From a virus: a stretch of 46,095 nt of DNA. The position numbers were made by a program, and so were the translations under genes. Positions 17,733 through 26,891 of this stretch are shown here, in pieces. The first letter of the stretch is position 1. Each line of letters begins with the position of its first letter. The notes beneath the pieces were generated by a model. It was not told the origin of the DNA. It did no database searches and worked only from the letters and a program-made list of their open reading frames with translations. The stretch is from positions 1 to 46,095 of IMG/VR virus record IMGVR_UViG_3300017783_000049; one strand, given 5' to 3'.

Positions 17733-20700
17733 TTATATTTCTTGTATGAATGGAAGGATCCAGTCTTCGGAACTATTTTGCACTTCTACAATTTCCAATT
17801 GCGCTGCAGCACATTTTTGATACAACAAAGTATATGCCGACTGGATTGTAGCTTGAGTCATTGACCCTGATCTGTCTACAAATAAACCAACCAATGTTCC
17901 TGGTATAGCGTTTTGAAGCCCGCACAACTCGAAGATATCTGTCATGTTAGCAGCGCTTCCGTTGTCTCTTCCAATATTGAAAGGGCCATAGGATCTTCCC
18001 GTAGAGTGCGGGTCCAATGCATGATTCATCGGCTGCCTGACCAGAAAGCCCACCTCCTTAGTGGGAGCCCCATAGAGTTGAGTGAACGGAGAAGTATAGT
18101 CTTGAGCCATAAAGATTGGTACATGATACGGACTGGAAGTACTATCAGTGTTATCGACTACATAAAGGCTTAGCGCAAATAATCCAGGATTGTCGAACCA
18201 AATCTCTGAACCAGTGTTATGAGTGAACTCTACCCTGATCTCTAGGAAGTCGTCATCATTCGCAAGATCTACAGGAGTAAAATTACTTTCAACTTGAGTC
18301 CCAGTAAATGATGTTGTTCCATCTATAGAATAGCTGCTGTAATCAGTGACGACATTAATAGTATTGTCGGTATGTGGGTTATAAACATCAATGGTCATAT
18401 TGCCATCGCAAGCGTATTTAAACAATACTCCATCTGAAACCTGATTAGCAGTTGTTGACACGTACGCAGGAATCCTGACCTTGTATCGGAAAGTCAAGGT
18501 TCGGCCTTGTAAACTAGGCACTTCGGCTCGGTTTGCTGCCGATATAGGTAGGGTAGTGCTTATCCGAGAATATAAATCATAAGCGGTAATTGCATTATCT
18601 TTAAGGAAATCAGTATAGCCTCCAGAAGTCATGCTAGATCTAGCGTAAGACGTATCTTGCGCTTCAGCAACTTGTGACAAATAGTATTGAGATGCCGCCC
18701 ATCTATACGACATAGGGAACGACGATCGGGCATTCTCGCTTGTTGGGAAAAATTCTGTAATATTTGGAAAAAGCGTATCTAAATAACAGGCCCTTTCTAC
18801 CATGAATCTATCAGTATAGTTTGAAGTAAATCCTCTATAGATATTAGGCACTGTCAAAGTGTTTTTTGTCTTCGGGCATATATGTATAGGATTAGTTAAG
18901 TCATCAGCATCTGCAGAAAAGCTCGCAGTACTTGGGTTGGTTATCCCAAAACTGCTCATATCCGCGGCCGGAAAAGTGTGTTGAGATTGTGCAGGTACTA
19001 GCAAATTGAAGTTTCTGCGAGGGAATAAATTTCTAAATTCTTCCCACTTGTCGTACATCCAACTAACCCTTTGAGCGTCAGATTCATCAGTTATCCCTAT
19101 ACATATTGCTGACTTACTAGCTAAAAGTCGAGCAAGACTTATTGTCCTGGCTCCCGTCTTACCTGTTACAGATGATTTTCCCACCACCGGCTGCTGCTTC
19201 TCGATAACAAAATCACTTACCCAGTAATCTCCTGCAGCCAAATCGGCGGGATCCGGTTGTGGAATGCCAGATATTAAAATTTCATTATCTATATTGAATA
19301 AGTTGCCATAAGTAATCGTCTGCCCTGTCCCTTGAGTCGACGGGACTAGCGCGGCTCCTTTTCTCCTGACGATAAGCCTAGCAGCGGCTGTGGGATCTGG
19401 GTGAATAGTGACACTATGAGGGCCATATCCTCCATTCTCCGCGCCTGTCCTATTGTGTATATTTTTGCCTATTACCGCTTTTAATGGTAGCTGAGAATTT
19501 GCGGAATTTAAGTTTCTGTAATACAGCTTGTCAGCCAAATACAAGTCTCTATTCCCTCCAGCATATCTTGGCAGGTAATACACAAAATCACTAAAGTCTT
19601 CCCTGATAAAATTCCAGAAATCCCTGATCCAGTCTGAGGCATCTCCGTTACTGTCAAGCGTTATCTGGGGCAATGGATGCAAGTCAAGATAGCCTTCAGG
19701 CTTGATTGATTCTGAATTATAGAGAAAATTGTCTACCTGATAATAGACCTCCAGCGTAGTGGGATCTATATTCATTCCGTCAATGTGATAGCCAGTATTG
19801 CCATAGATTCTATGGATCCCTCTGTAAACAGAAGTTCCTCCAAGTAGTTGATTCTCGTAAGGATAATACCCAGAGCCGTTACCGACAGAACGAATAAAAC
19901 TCGAGTGTGAATTGCTTAAAGCTTGTAGGTATGTCCCGTTATCTTCTCCCAAGGCTTTCTCAATATTCATGGTTTGAAACTCGGAAACCATTAAGTGCTG
20001 AAGCAGCGAATGAACATTTATGTCGAACAGATATATCCCAGTGTCTAAAAGCATGCTTTCCATTTGTGCTTTTACTGACGACCTGGATGCTGTATATGAT
20101 TGAACTCCCTCGTTTGTCGATATGTCTGATGGACTGTAATGAGTCATTAAGTCAGCCCCTATGTAAATATAGTCAGCCTCGTCCCCAGCATCCTCAGAGA
20201 ACCTGAAAGCAGGGTGTGTCTTGCCTCCCTGAGTGTTGCTCCCGTAGGTACATCTAAGTTGATACACCCCTTCAAATCTTTGTGATTTAACGCTAAAACG
20301 CGGAATCTCAACGAATGTACTAATAGCAAGTGTTCCTTGAATAACATCCACCACCTGAGTAGGTACTGCCGCAGTTCCTGAAGCAGGAGGGAATCCCTTT
20401 GTCGTCCTCACCAGGCATTCCCAAACCTTATCTTGGTAAAGGACACGATTGCCTTTTTGATATAGAACTACGTCACTCCATTCTTCTAAACCTTCTCTAA
20501 TTGTTGTAGATGCAACTTCTGTTATCGTGCCATTATAAGCAGATTGAGCAGATTGAAACTCTACTATTCTTAGCCACTCTCCTGCCATTTTAGTGCTGTC
20601 ATCTGCATCGTAGTAGAACTCAACTTGGAATCTGCCAGTCCTTGTGTGAGTGCAACCAACTCGCCTCATGTAAGAATGTGCTATTAGTTCATGATTTCTA

Positions 20701-23189
20701 GTGTTAAACGTAAGCTGTGAATTTCTTTGAGCAAATGTAAAGTAATAATATCCGTAAGTATCAGTACTCTGTCTCCATCCAAACATTTGAGGAGGAGTTG
20801 GATCGCTAGATACATCAATTAAATTAAATTCCAACTGTAATTCATTGGAGAACCTGTCACTTGCGTCAATAGTCGAATCGGTAACACTTGAATCATTTGG
20901 ATCTCTAGTGCTTTTTGGCATGAGGGCCTCAAAAGCTCTATTCCTGGCCAGCATTACTCCAAATATTTGCTTAGTATTGTTGCCAAAGTTTTGATATGCT
21001 TCTACAAAAGCTTCTGCTGTACGAGCAGGATCGGGAAACTCTTCGCTTTCGACTAAATCATCTAGAGACGGCTCTGTTTGCCCTTCTGCGGAGCCTGACC
21101 AGCCGTCGCCTCCAAAACCGGCTCCTTGAGCACTTTCTCGACCATTCCCGCCTAGACCACCCATACCGGAACCTAAGCCAGAGCCTCCTACGTTAGGGCC
21201 TCCTGCAAACATGGACCCGCCACCTCCTACGCCTCCTTGGCTGTATTCTGCTACAACATCTGCATATTCTTGACTGTTATTCGACTTACTTCTTCCTACT
21301 CTTGAGTAAGATTTTTTTCTCGTTCTTATTCTCATAACTTTTGCGTTAGCGTCTGAAGCAAGATCATTTATGACTTGACGAGACAATTCTCCTGTGCCTC
21401 CGGCTACTACGTCAGCAGTCTCAGCTTCTTCTAGCAATTCATAGAAATATTCTCTGTCTTCTTCCGTATCAAAGAAGAAAGCATCAAATTCTTCGTCAGA
21501 GCCTTCTACTTCAAGCTCATTAAGATTAATCGTTATGCTTTCAATCTCCGCTCCTGTAGGCATACTGTAGGTAAATTCTCCTAGTCCCGAAGCACCACCG
21601 GCCCAAAGCATGTTTGCAAACTCTTGGAATCTTCTTGGCAAAGAACTCGCTATACCCAGGCCAACAACTCTGTCAAGGGGCGTTGTCCATTTCTGCGTTG
21701 AGCTATCAAATGACAGCATTTGATTGTCAAACAAGAATCCATCTGTGTCAGGGATGATCTCTACATCACCTAAAGAGCCAACAGTAACATCAAACCTTTT
21801 TACATTAAATTCATTAGCAGTTGCGTCCCAGAAGAGGACAAATGGAGGCAAGTCTTCTGCCTCGTTAATCTGGATCTTAGCCCCAAATTCTGCATTCTCG
21901 GGAGAGAAATAGTAGAGACCAGGCAAGTCTTGTTCAATCTCTCCATCTTCAACATTCCCTTCGCCAGAATCTAAATCCTCTAGCGATGCATTAGGGTCTG
22001 GGACACTCCCTAAGACAGTAAATGTTATCTCAGGGATTTCGTCATCACCACTAGGAAGTGAATAAACTGGAGGCTCCTCTGGGTCAGTTTCAGTGTTAAT
22101 CCAGTAGCTTGAGTTAGCCTTGTCTTCAAAGTAAGTTGGTAGATCAATCTCAACCCGGCCATCGACGCCAGGAGTACCAGTCTCAGTTACCAAGGAGCTC
22201 GACCAGATAGATCCAACCGGATCTAAGCTATGTGTTCCGTCAGGTTGAGCGGAAAATTTAAAAGTTAAGTTTAAAAGAGTTGCGTCAGAAAGGTCAAAAA
22301 CTAGCTTGCGATTTTTGAAAGCTGTTAATGTATGGGCTCTCTCATTGTTAATAGCAAATGCTGCATTTTCGCCAAACATCATCACACTATATTCTTGATC
22401 AGCCGGCTCCCAGGAGCTAAGAGCAGATATAGATATTTCAGGAACGTCTTCTGCAAGTTTCGGAGTATGATTGACAAACTTGCCGACGCTACTGCTGAAT
22501 TTTATTATGTCTTTGTTTTGAATTTGGTAAAGTCCACAGTTATAAGCTGGCGATAAATTTTGATTAGCGTAGTCATTGACATATTTCTGAGTAGACGGAT
22601 CAATGAAAAGCATTTGGCCTCGCTGAGGATTAGCCGTTAAAGTAACTTCCTCCATCTCTCCAACATTAGGAGTTCGAGGTAACTCGATAACATCCCATTT
22701 CGCAGTTGTAGCATTATATTGCAGGCTTGAATAGTGCGTTTCAGTACGTTCAGAATCGTAAAAACTAGAAGGGCTTCCAGAAACGTCTTCAAGATCCTCC
22801 AGCCCGAATTCATCTGCTGTGTCATATTTTATTGTCCATTTACCAGTCGCCTGACTATACATCAGGATCTGCTTGTCTTGGGCATTCGTAGCATCTGTTT
22901 CGAGAGCAACGTCAGTCAAATCCTGCAGAGATTTGTACCTCTTGCCAATAGCCCATCTATTACTGCTCGGCTTCCAGTAAATAAAGTCATTATCTTCAAG
23001 AGGATTATGATCTATGTCAGCGTCAAGAAACTCTAAAAGAGTAAGTCCATCCAGAAGTCCAAAGCCACCCCTCGTCTGTCCGTCGCCAATGTAAAGTTTA
23101 TTTGTATCTATTGTATATAAGGGCTCGCCTGCCTTAAGTATCAACTGTTCACGTTGTGACTCAGTAACTTTTCTAATCTGAAGAGCCAT
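17733..23189 (-). CDS. 1,818-residue virion protein with docking, carbohydrate-binding-like and MIDAS motifs
   Basis: Starts with the docking domain (LQIRKVTESQREQLILKAGE, TNKLYIGDGQTRGG), then LQDLTDV..ETD and related units as in the next gene. Residues about 650-710 are a Gly-rich linker. Around 900-930, LYQKGNRVLYQDKVWECLVR with following PPASG has the Trp/Tyr/Cys spacing of a chitin-binding CBM5/12-type module. Residues about 1005-1095 (YIYIGAD, QSYTASRSS, LLQHLMVSEFQTMNIEKALG) resemble a module frequent in phage adhesion proteins. The last 57 residues contain GLFVDRSGSM, with Asp1772-x-Ser-x-Ser as in the metal site of von Willebrand A domains, but the rest of such a domain is missing. 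Likely a large tail-tip adhesin. Confidence 0.82.
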   Translation of the reverse strand: MALQIRKVTESQREQLILKAGEPLYTIDTNKLYIGDGQTRGGFGLLDGLTLLEFLDADIDHNPLEDNDFIYWKPSSNRWAIGKRYKSLQDLTDVALETDATNAQDKQILMYSQATGKWTIKYDTADEFGLEDLEDVSGSPSSFYDSERTETHYSSLQYNATTAKWDVIELPRTPNVGEMEEVTLTANPQRGQMLFIDPSTQKYVNDYANQNLSPAYNCGLYQIQNKDIIKFSSSVGKFVNHTPKLAEDVPEISISALSSWEPADQEYSVMMFGENAAFAINNERAHTLTAFKNRKLVFDLSDATLLNLTFKFSAQPDGTHSLDPVGSIWSSSLVTETGTPGVDGRVEIDLPTYFEDKANSSYWINTETDPEEPPVYSLPSGDDEIPEITFTVLGSVPDPNASLEDLDSGEGNVEDGEIEQDLPGLYYFSPENAEFGAKIQINEAEDLPPFVLFWDATANEFNVKRFDVTVGSLGDVEIIPDTDGFLFDNQMLSFDSSTQKWTTPLDRVVGLGIASSLPRRFQEFANMLWAGGASGLGEFTYSMPTGAEIESITINLNELEVEGSDEEFDAFFFDTEEDREYFYELLEEAETADVVAGGTGELSRQVINDLASDANAKVMRIRTRKKSYSRVGRSKSNNSQEYADVVAEYSQGGVGGGGSMFAGGPNVGGSGLGSGMGGLGGNGRESAQGAGFGGDGWSGSAEGQTEPSLDDLVESEEFPDPARTAEAFVEAYQNFGNNTKQIFGVMLARNRAFEALMPKSTRDPNDSSVTDSTIDASDRFSNELQLEFNLIDVSSDPTPPQMFGWRQSTDTYGYYYFTFAQRNSQLTFNTRNHELIAHSYMRRVGCTHTRTGRFQVEFYYDADDSTKMAGEWLRIVEFQSAQSAYNGTITEVASTTIREGLEEWSDVVLYQKGNRVLYQDKVWECLVRTTKGFPPASGTAAVPTQVVDVIQGTLAISTFVEIPRFSVKSQRFEGVYQLRCTYGSNTQGGKTHPAFRFSEDAGDEADYIYIGADLMTHYSPSDISTNEGVQSYTASRSSVKAQMESMLLDTGIYLFDINVHSLLQHLMVSEFQTMNIEKALGEDNGTYLQALSNSHSSFIRSVGNGSGYYPYENQLLGGTSVYRGIHRIYGNTGYHIDGMNIDPTTLEVYYQVDNFLYNSESIKPEGYLDLHPLPQITLDSNGDASDWIRDFWNFIREDFSDFVYYLPRYAGGNRDLYLADKLYYRNLNSANSQLPLKAVIGKNIHNRTGAENGGYGPHSVTIHPDPTAAARLIVRRKGAALVPSTQGTGQTITYGNLFNIDNEILISGIPQPDPADLAAGDYWVSDFVIEKQQPVVGKSSVTGKTGARTISLARLLASKSAICIGITDESDAQRVSWMYDKWEEFRNLFPRRNFNLLVPAQSQHTFPAADMSSFGITNPSTASFSADADDLTNPIHICPKTKNTLTVPNIYRGFTSNYTDRFMVERACYLDTLFPNITEFFPTSENARSSFPMSYRWAASQYYLSQVAEAQDTSYARSSMTSGGYTDFLKDNAITAYDLYSRISTTLPISAANRAEVPSLQGRTLTFRYKVRIPAYVSTTANQVSDGVLFKYACDGNMTIDVYNPHTDNTINVVTDYSSYSIDGTTSFTGTQVESNFTPVDLANDDDFLEIRVEFTHNTGSEIWFDNPGLFALSLYVVDNTDSTSSPYHVPIFMAQDYTSPFTQLYGAPTKEVGFLVRQPMNHALDPHSTGRSYGPFNIGRDNGSAANMTDIFELCGLQNAIPGTLVGLFVDRSGSMTQATIQSAYTLLYQKCAAAQLEIVEVQNSSEDWILPFIQEI
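21035..21245 (-). repeat. Glycine-rich low-complexity segment in the 1,818-residue protein
   Basis: About 60 codons encode a Gly-rich run (GGVGGGGSMFAGG, GGSGLGSGMGGLGGNG, GAGFGGDGWSG). It separates the N-terminal docking and beta-unit half from the adhesion-like half and probably acts as a flexible hinge. Confidence 0.8.
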
Positions 23190-23222
23190 CTATAAAGCCA
23201 GTCTGCCAATAGGATACCGCCA

Positions 23223-26159
23223 CTAAACAGGCAAGTATCCATAAATCAAGTATGCATAAACCTCTTTGCTTTCTATGTGTTTCCTCCAAGAAGCACCAGT
23301 AGTGTCAGTGCGATCAAACCCTGACGGAAACATTTTCTCAATGCTGAAGTGTGTGGATTTAGGCGTATTGTTTGATCCAAATAAAATTTCTGTCATAGCC
23401 GAACTGTCTAGAGGAACATTCGCTGCATTCCCCTCTGCGTTCTTGTCGTAGAACAAGATTGTTTCGGCCTCTTCGTCGAATTCGTACCTAAGTCTAGAAG
23501 TCCAGTAGACGAACCCTTGATCAATTTGAAGTAAGTCATCTTTTGGATCTTCATAGCTTAGCTTAAACTCATGCAAATAATCAGCAGAAATGGTTTGCGA
23601 CGTAACGGAAATGTTTAGTTCCTGGAAAGTCGTATCTCTCATTACAGAATCTCCAGCCGAAAATACATACCCATCAAACTGAGGATCTGAGACTGGGTTA
23701 AAGATTTCATATCTCCAGTCGAGAGGGTCTGCATGGTAGATAGCGCTGCCTCTTATAGACTTTCGCTGAAACTCATTTAAATTTTCAAAATTGCCTACAT
23801 AAGGAGCTTCGTTATATCTTGCTGTAATACTATATGTTATGTGTAAAGTTTCAGTCCCATATAGGAAATCATAGTTCTTATTCTTTGGCTTAAACTTGAC
23901 GATATAGCCACCGCCAGTTGACGACACTGGACCATCACTCGTTACAACACTAAAGGTAAAGTCATTTTCGGACACGTAATCAGCGTCTGACTGTATATAT
24001 CTGAAAGAGCCATTGTTGTCGGGAATGGCCAAAGAAATTACAGGCGCCCCTACTTCTTCAAAAGAGAATACAGGCTCTTGGCCTTGCCATCCAAAGACGC
24101 TCCCATCATCAGTCGCCGAAGGGAACGGCACAAATACTTCTACTTCCTCAAACTCCTGCAAAGCCCCAGATAAAAGTTCAGAATCTTCAATAAATGCGTC
24201 TGGATCATATTCATTGCTTGGAGGTTCATCTACTTCAACGTACTCGACTGCAAATGCTTCAATAGAAGGCGTGTATAGCGATACATAATTAGTAACACTC
24301 CCAACAATTGTAATGTTAATTTGTTGCTCTAAAGGGGGTACTGCACTGTCAAAGCTAAGCGGCCTTATGAAAACTGTAGTGCTAACTACTAAAACCTGTC
24401 CTTCAGCAAGTCCGGCATAAGTGCTGTAATTTTGATCAAAGACCCACCTCCCTGACCTCGGATGAATAGCAAAACCTGCCAATTCTGTAGACGTAAAATG
24501 AGGAGCTCGGTGGGGATAGTAGTACAATACTCCGTCTTCCTCCTCTAAGTAATTACTATCTTCAGAAAGCATAGAAACAGATCCATACTTCTCAGAACTC
24601 CCTTTTCGTGCAAATATATTTTGGATCGGCTGAACGACAGGGACGTTATCTATTCCTTCTATTTTAAAAGTAACTGTTTTTGTGAATTCGTTTCTGTCTC
24701 CGGCCTGTAACGGAAACTCTTTCATCTCAAGGACGTTGTCTCCTAGGACTTCAAAATATTCAGGTAGGTTGAACGAGGCCGGATTGAGGGTGTAACTTTT
24801 TTCAATAGAAGGGATAAAAGTTTCGTCAACAGTCAATGTAAATTTTAGGTTTAGGTTATAATAATTAATCCTTAGATCTTCTCCTAACCCTGTCCATGGG
24901 GCGTATGTAATTAATACATAATGCAAGTAAAGGTTATTTCTTTCATAGCTAGCAAACTTTGTGTGATCAAGTAAAGGTACATCATCTAAATGTTCATGAA
25001 GACGATGTATAGGGACTAAATCGTAAGCAAAATTGTTAGGGCCATTAGTAAGGCCGTAATCTACAGGCCCAGCACCTGATAAAAACTCCCATTCAGGAAT
25101 GTCGTCTGGTATCTGGAATTGTACTACGCTTCCGTTTGGAAGAGTATCATCATTAGCTGGGTCGATAGGCCGGTTAACTAGAGCAGGCCAGCCATGTACA
25201 TTTACATTGATACGCTTACCTGGATACACTGCATTTGCTCTTATTATTGAAGCTTGAATTTTTTTTCCAGTCACTAAAGTCGCTATTTCAAACATATATA
25301 AAGCAGCGTCTAAAGGTCCATTAATATTGTCTGGATTGATCGCCTTGATCTCTGTGAAATGTACGCCTTCTCCTCCTTTATTATTAATTAAAAAACTTAA
25401 GAGACTGTCATCAAAGATACCTCCTATCCCAGCATACAGTCCGTCGATAGGAAGCCAAAGAGGCGTGTCAACAGAAGCTGAGTCCATCATGGCTTGGATC
25501 ATTACAAATTTTGTATAATCGTCTCCAGAGAGCCCGGAAGGAATTACGTCATGATCATTAGGATGTGGCAAACTCAAAAGATCTACTTCAAAAATTGATA
25601 TACTTTCTTCCAAAGACCCAAGCATTATCCCAATCAATACGCCTGAACCGAGAGCAAGTGCCGCATATAGATTTAAGAAAAGATTGTATCCATAGCCTTC
25701 TGGATTTGTGGCGCTTCCGACTTCACTTTTTACCTCTAATCTTTTTAAGATTTCTGGGTAGACGAGCCAAGTCGCTCCTGACGGTATCTCGCCCACATCT
25801 AAGAAAACTGGATGTTTTGTTCTTTTCTTTCTTTTGCTTGCTTTTTCTCTTGGCGGCTTTTTTTCTTCAACAATTTTTATAGGTTCTTTTGGTTTGACGT
25901 TTTTATGCATTACATTGAACGATTCATCGACATATACTTTTGTCCCTATCGGAGGTATTGTATTAGTTACAAGGTTTACGATATAGATTTGATCATCGAT
26001 TTTTACAGTAGCAGAGCCTGATTCATTAAAGCCATGCCACTTGGCCATCCCAGGGATGCCTCTTTTCTTGCTGTACTCATCTGCTGACAGCAAGGCTCTT
26101 GCTGCTGCTGCAACTGCATCTACTTTTGCTACTAATTGCTTAATAAGAGGAGTGTCCAT
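23223..26159 (-). CDS. Large virion-associated protein of unknown function
   Basis: 978 residues, stop at 23223, abutting the next gene upstream. The N-terminus is a short helix (LIKQLVAKVDAVAAAARALL) and a small beta region. A basic linker follows at about residues 86-118 (KKPPREKASKRKKRTKH), then a hydrophobic stretch at about 157-187 (YAALALGSGVLIGIMLGSLE) that could cross a membrane. The C-terminal 500 residues are beta-rich with cadherin-like spacing (VPVVQPIQNIFARKGSSEKY, EDSNYLEEEDGVLYYYP, FAIHPRSGRWVFDQNYST, TFSVVTSDGPVSSTGGGYIV). No enzyme motif is visible. It lies between hub-region genes and the fibre genes, so it is probably a tail-tip protein; the hydrophobic stretch could serve membrane contact at DNA entry. 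Confidence 0.75.
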   Translation of the reverse strand: MDTPLIKQLVAKVDAVAAAARALLSADEYSKKRGIPGMAKWHGFNESGSATVKIDDQIYIVNLVTNTIPPIGTKVYVDESFNVMHKNVKPKEPIKIVEEKKPPREKASKRKKRTKHPVFLDVGEIPSGATWLVYPEILKRLEVKSEVGSATNPEGYGYNLFLNLYAALALGSGVLIGIMLGSLEESISIFEVDLLSLPHPNDHDVIPSGLSGDDYTKFVMIQAMMDSASVDTPLWLPIDGLYAGIGGIFDDSLLSFLINNKGGEGVHFTEIKAINPDNINGPLDAALYMFEIATLVTGKKIQASIIRANAVYPGKRINVNVHGWPALVNRPIDPANDDTLPNGSVVQFQIPDDIPEWEFLSGAGPVDYGLTNGPNNFAYDLVPIHRLHEHLDDVPLLDHTKFASYERNNLYLHYVLITYAPWTGLGEDLRINYYNLNLKFTLTVDETFIPSIEKSYTLNPASFNLPEYFEVLGDNVLEMKEFPLQAGDRNEFTKTVTFKIEGIDNVPVVQPIQNIFARKGSSEKYGSVSMLSEDSNYLEEEDGVLYYYPHRAPHFTSTELAGFAIHPRSGRWVFDQNYSTYAGLAEGQVLVVSTTVFIRPLSFDSAVPPLEQQINITIVGSVTNYVSLYTPSIEAFAVEYVEVDEPPSNEYDPDAFIEDSELLSGALQEFEEVEVFVPFPSATDDGSVFGWQGQEPVFSFEEVGAPVISLAIPDNNGSFRYIQSDADYVSENDFTFSVVTSDGPVSSTGGGYIVKFKPKNKNYDFLYGTETLHITYSITARYNEAPYVGNFENLNEFQRKSIRGSAIYHADPLDWRYEIFNPVSDPQFDGYVFSAGDSVMRDTTFQELNISVTSQTISADYLHEFKLSYEDPKDDLLQIDQGFVYWTSRLRYEFDEEAETILFYDKNAEGNAANVPLDSSAMTEILFGSNNTPKSTHFSIEKMFPSGFDRTDTTGASWRKHIESKEVYAYLIYGYLPV

Positions 26160-26444
26160 CTACCTCCATGCCGCCCCTAAGAACTTCTCCCCGCTCCTAA
26201 TATTAATTTTATCTTTCTTACGTTTACTCGCGTATGCGGCACTCTGAACATTATATTTTGTACCTTTGTAAGAGACTGTCGGTTGATTGTTTAGTTCGTA
26301 GCCCTCCCACTTTCCTTCAAAGTTTCTTTGCCCAAAAGCACCTCCTCCTACTGAATTTTCGATAGAATTTATCCTTTCGGCTTGGGCAGTTCTTGCTACT
26401 AGCTCTAACAAGCTAATCGCATTGTTTGGATTGATAAGAGTCAT
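26160..26444 (-). CDS. Small tail-region protein, unknown
   Basis: 94 residues. It starts in an ATGA overlap with the gene upstream (26441-26444) and ends one base before the 978-residue gene's ATG, so it is firmly in the operon. The N-terminal part is helical (ISLLELVARTAQAERINSIE) and the rest is a basic, Tyr- and Gly-rich segment (YELNNQPTVSYKGTKYNVQS, KRKKDKINIRSGEKFLG). No known family recognised. A small tail-tip structural role is inferred from place only. Confidence 0.65.
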   Translation of the reverse strand: MTLINPNNAISLLELVARTAQAERINSIENSVGGGAFGQRNFEGKWEGYELNNQPTVSYKGTKYNVQSAAYASKRKKDKINIRSGEKFLGAAWR

Positions 26445-26872
26445 TGTGTTTTAATGTTGACTTGTAAATTAAATCTGGCGATATTGCCTCCTGATGTAAG
26501 CTCTTGGATCCCTCCTAGGCTATGAATAGAAACAACGTTTACTACGTCTAACGGTTGCGCTGCTATCCTTTCAAATACAATAAATGTATCAAATCTCATA
26601 GGAATTGAATTCCCATTGTGTATGAACTCAAAATATTTAGAGGTAGTCGTAGCTTTTCCAACTAAAACAGATACGTCATTCTCCGTATAGGTATAGCTCA
26701 GCCTGATATAACCTCCCGCGGAAGGAGGGACTTCTTTTGTCGTTAAAGATGCATGATCAGTCGTTGGGCTGAAAGGAGTTCCACTGCTTAGAAACAAGCC
26801 AGCTTCAAACTGCCTATTATTTACAATCGCTTTGATGTTCTTATCTAGTTCAGTTTCAGAGACTACAGACAT
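26441..26872 (-). CDS. Probable minor tail protein, unknown
   Basis: 143 residues, beta-rich after a short helix (ELDKNIKAIVNNRQFEAGLF). The strand-like stretches YIRLSYTYTENDVSVLVGKA and MRFDTFIVFERIAAQPLDVV resemble a virion beta-sandwich. Coupled by ATGA to the following gene and 19 bases downstream of the preceding one. No motif gives a precise function. Confidence 0.65.
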   Translation of the reverse strand: MSVVSETELDKNIKAIVNNRQFEAGLFLSSGTPFSPTTDHASLTTKEVPPSAGGYIRLSYTYTENDVSVLVGKATTTSKYFEFIHNGNSIPMRFDTFIVFERIAAQPLDVVNVVSIHSLGGIQELTSGGNIARFNLQVNIKTQ

Positions 26873-26891
26873 CTCAACCCCTGGCGCTGAG

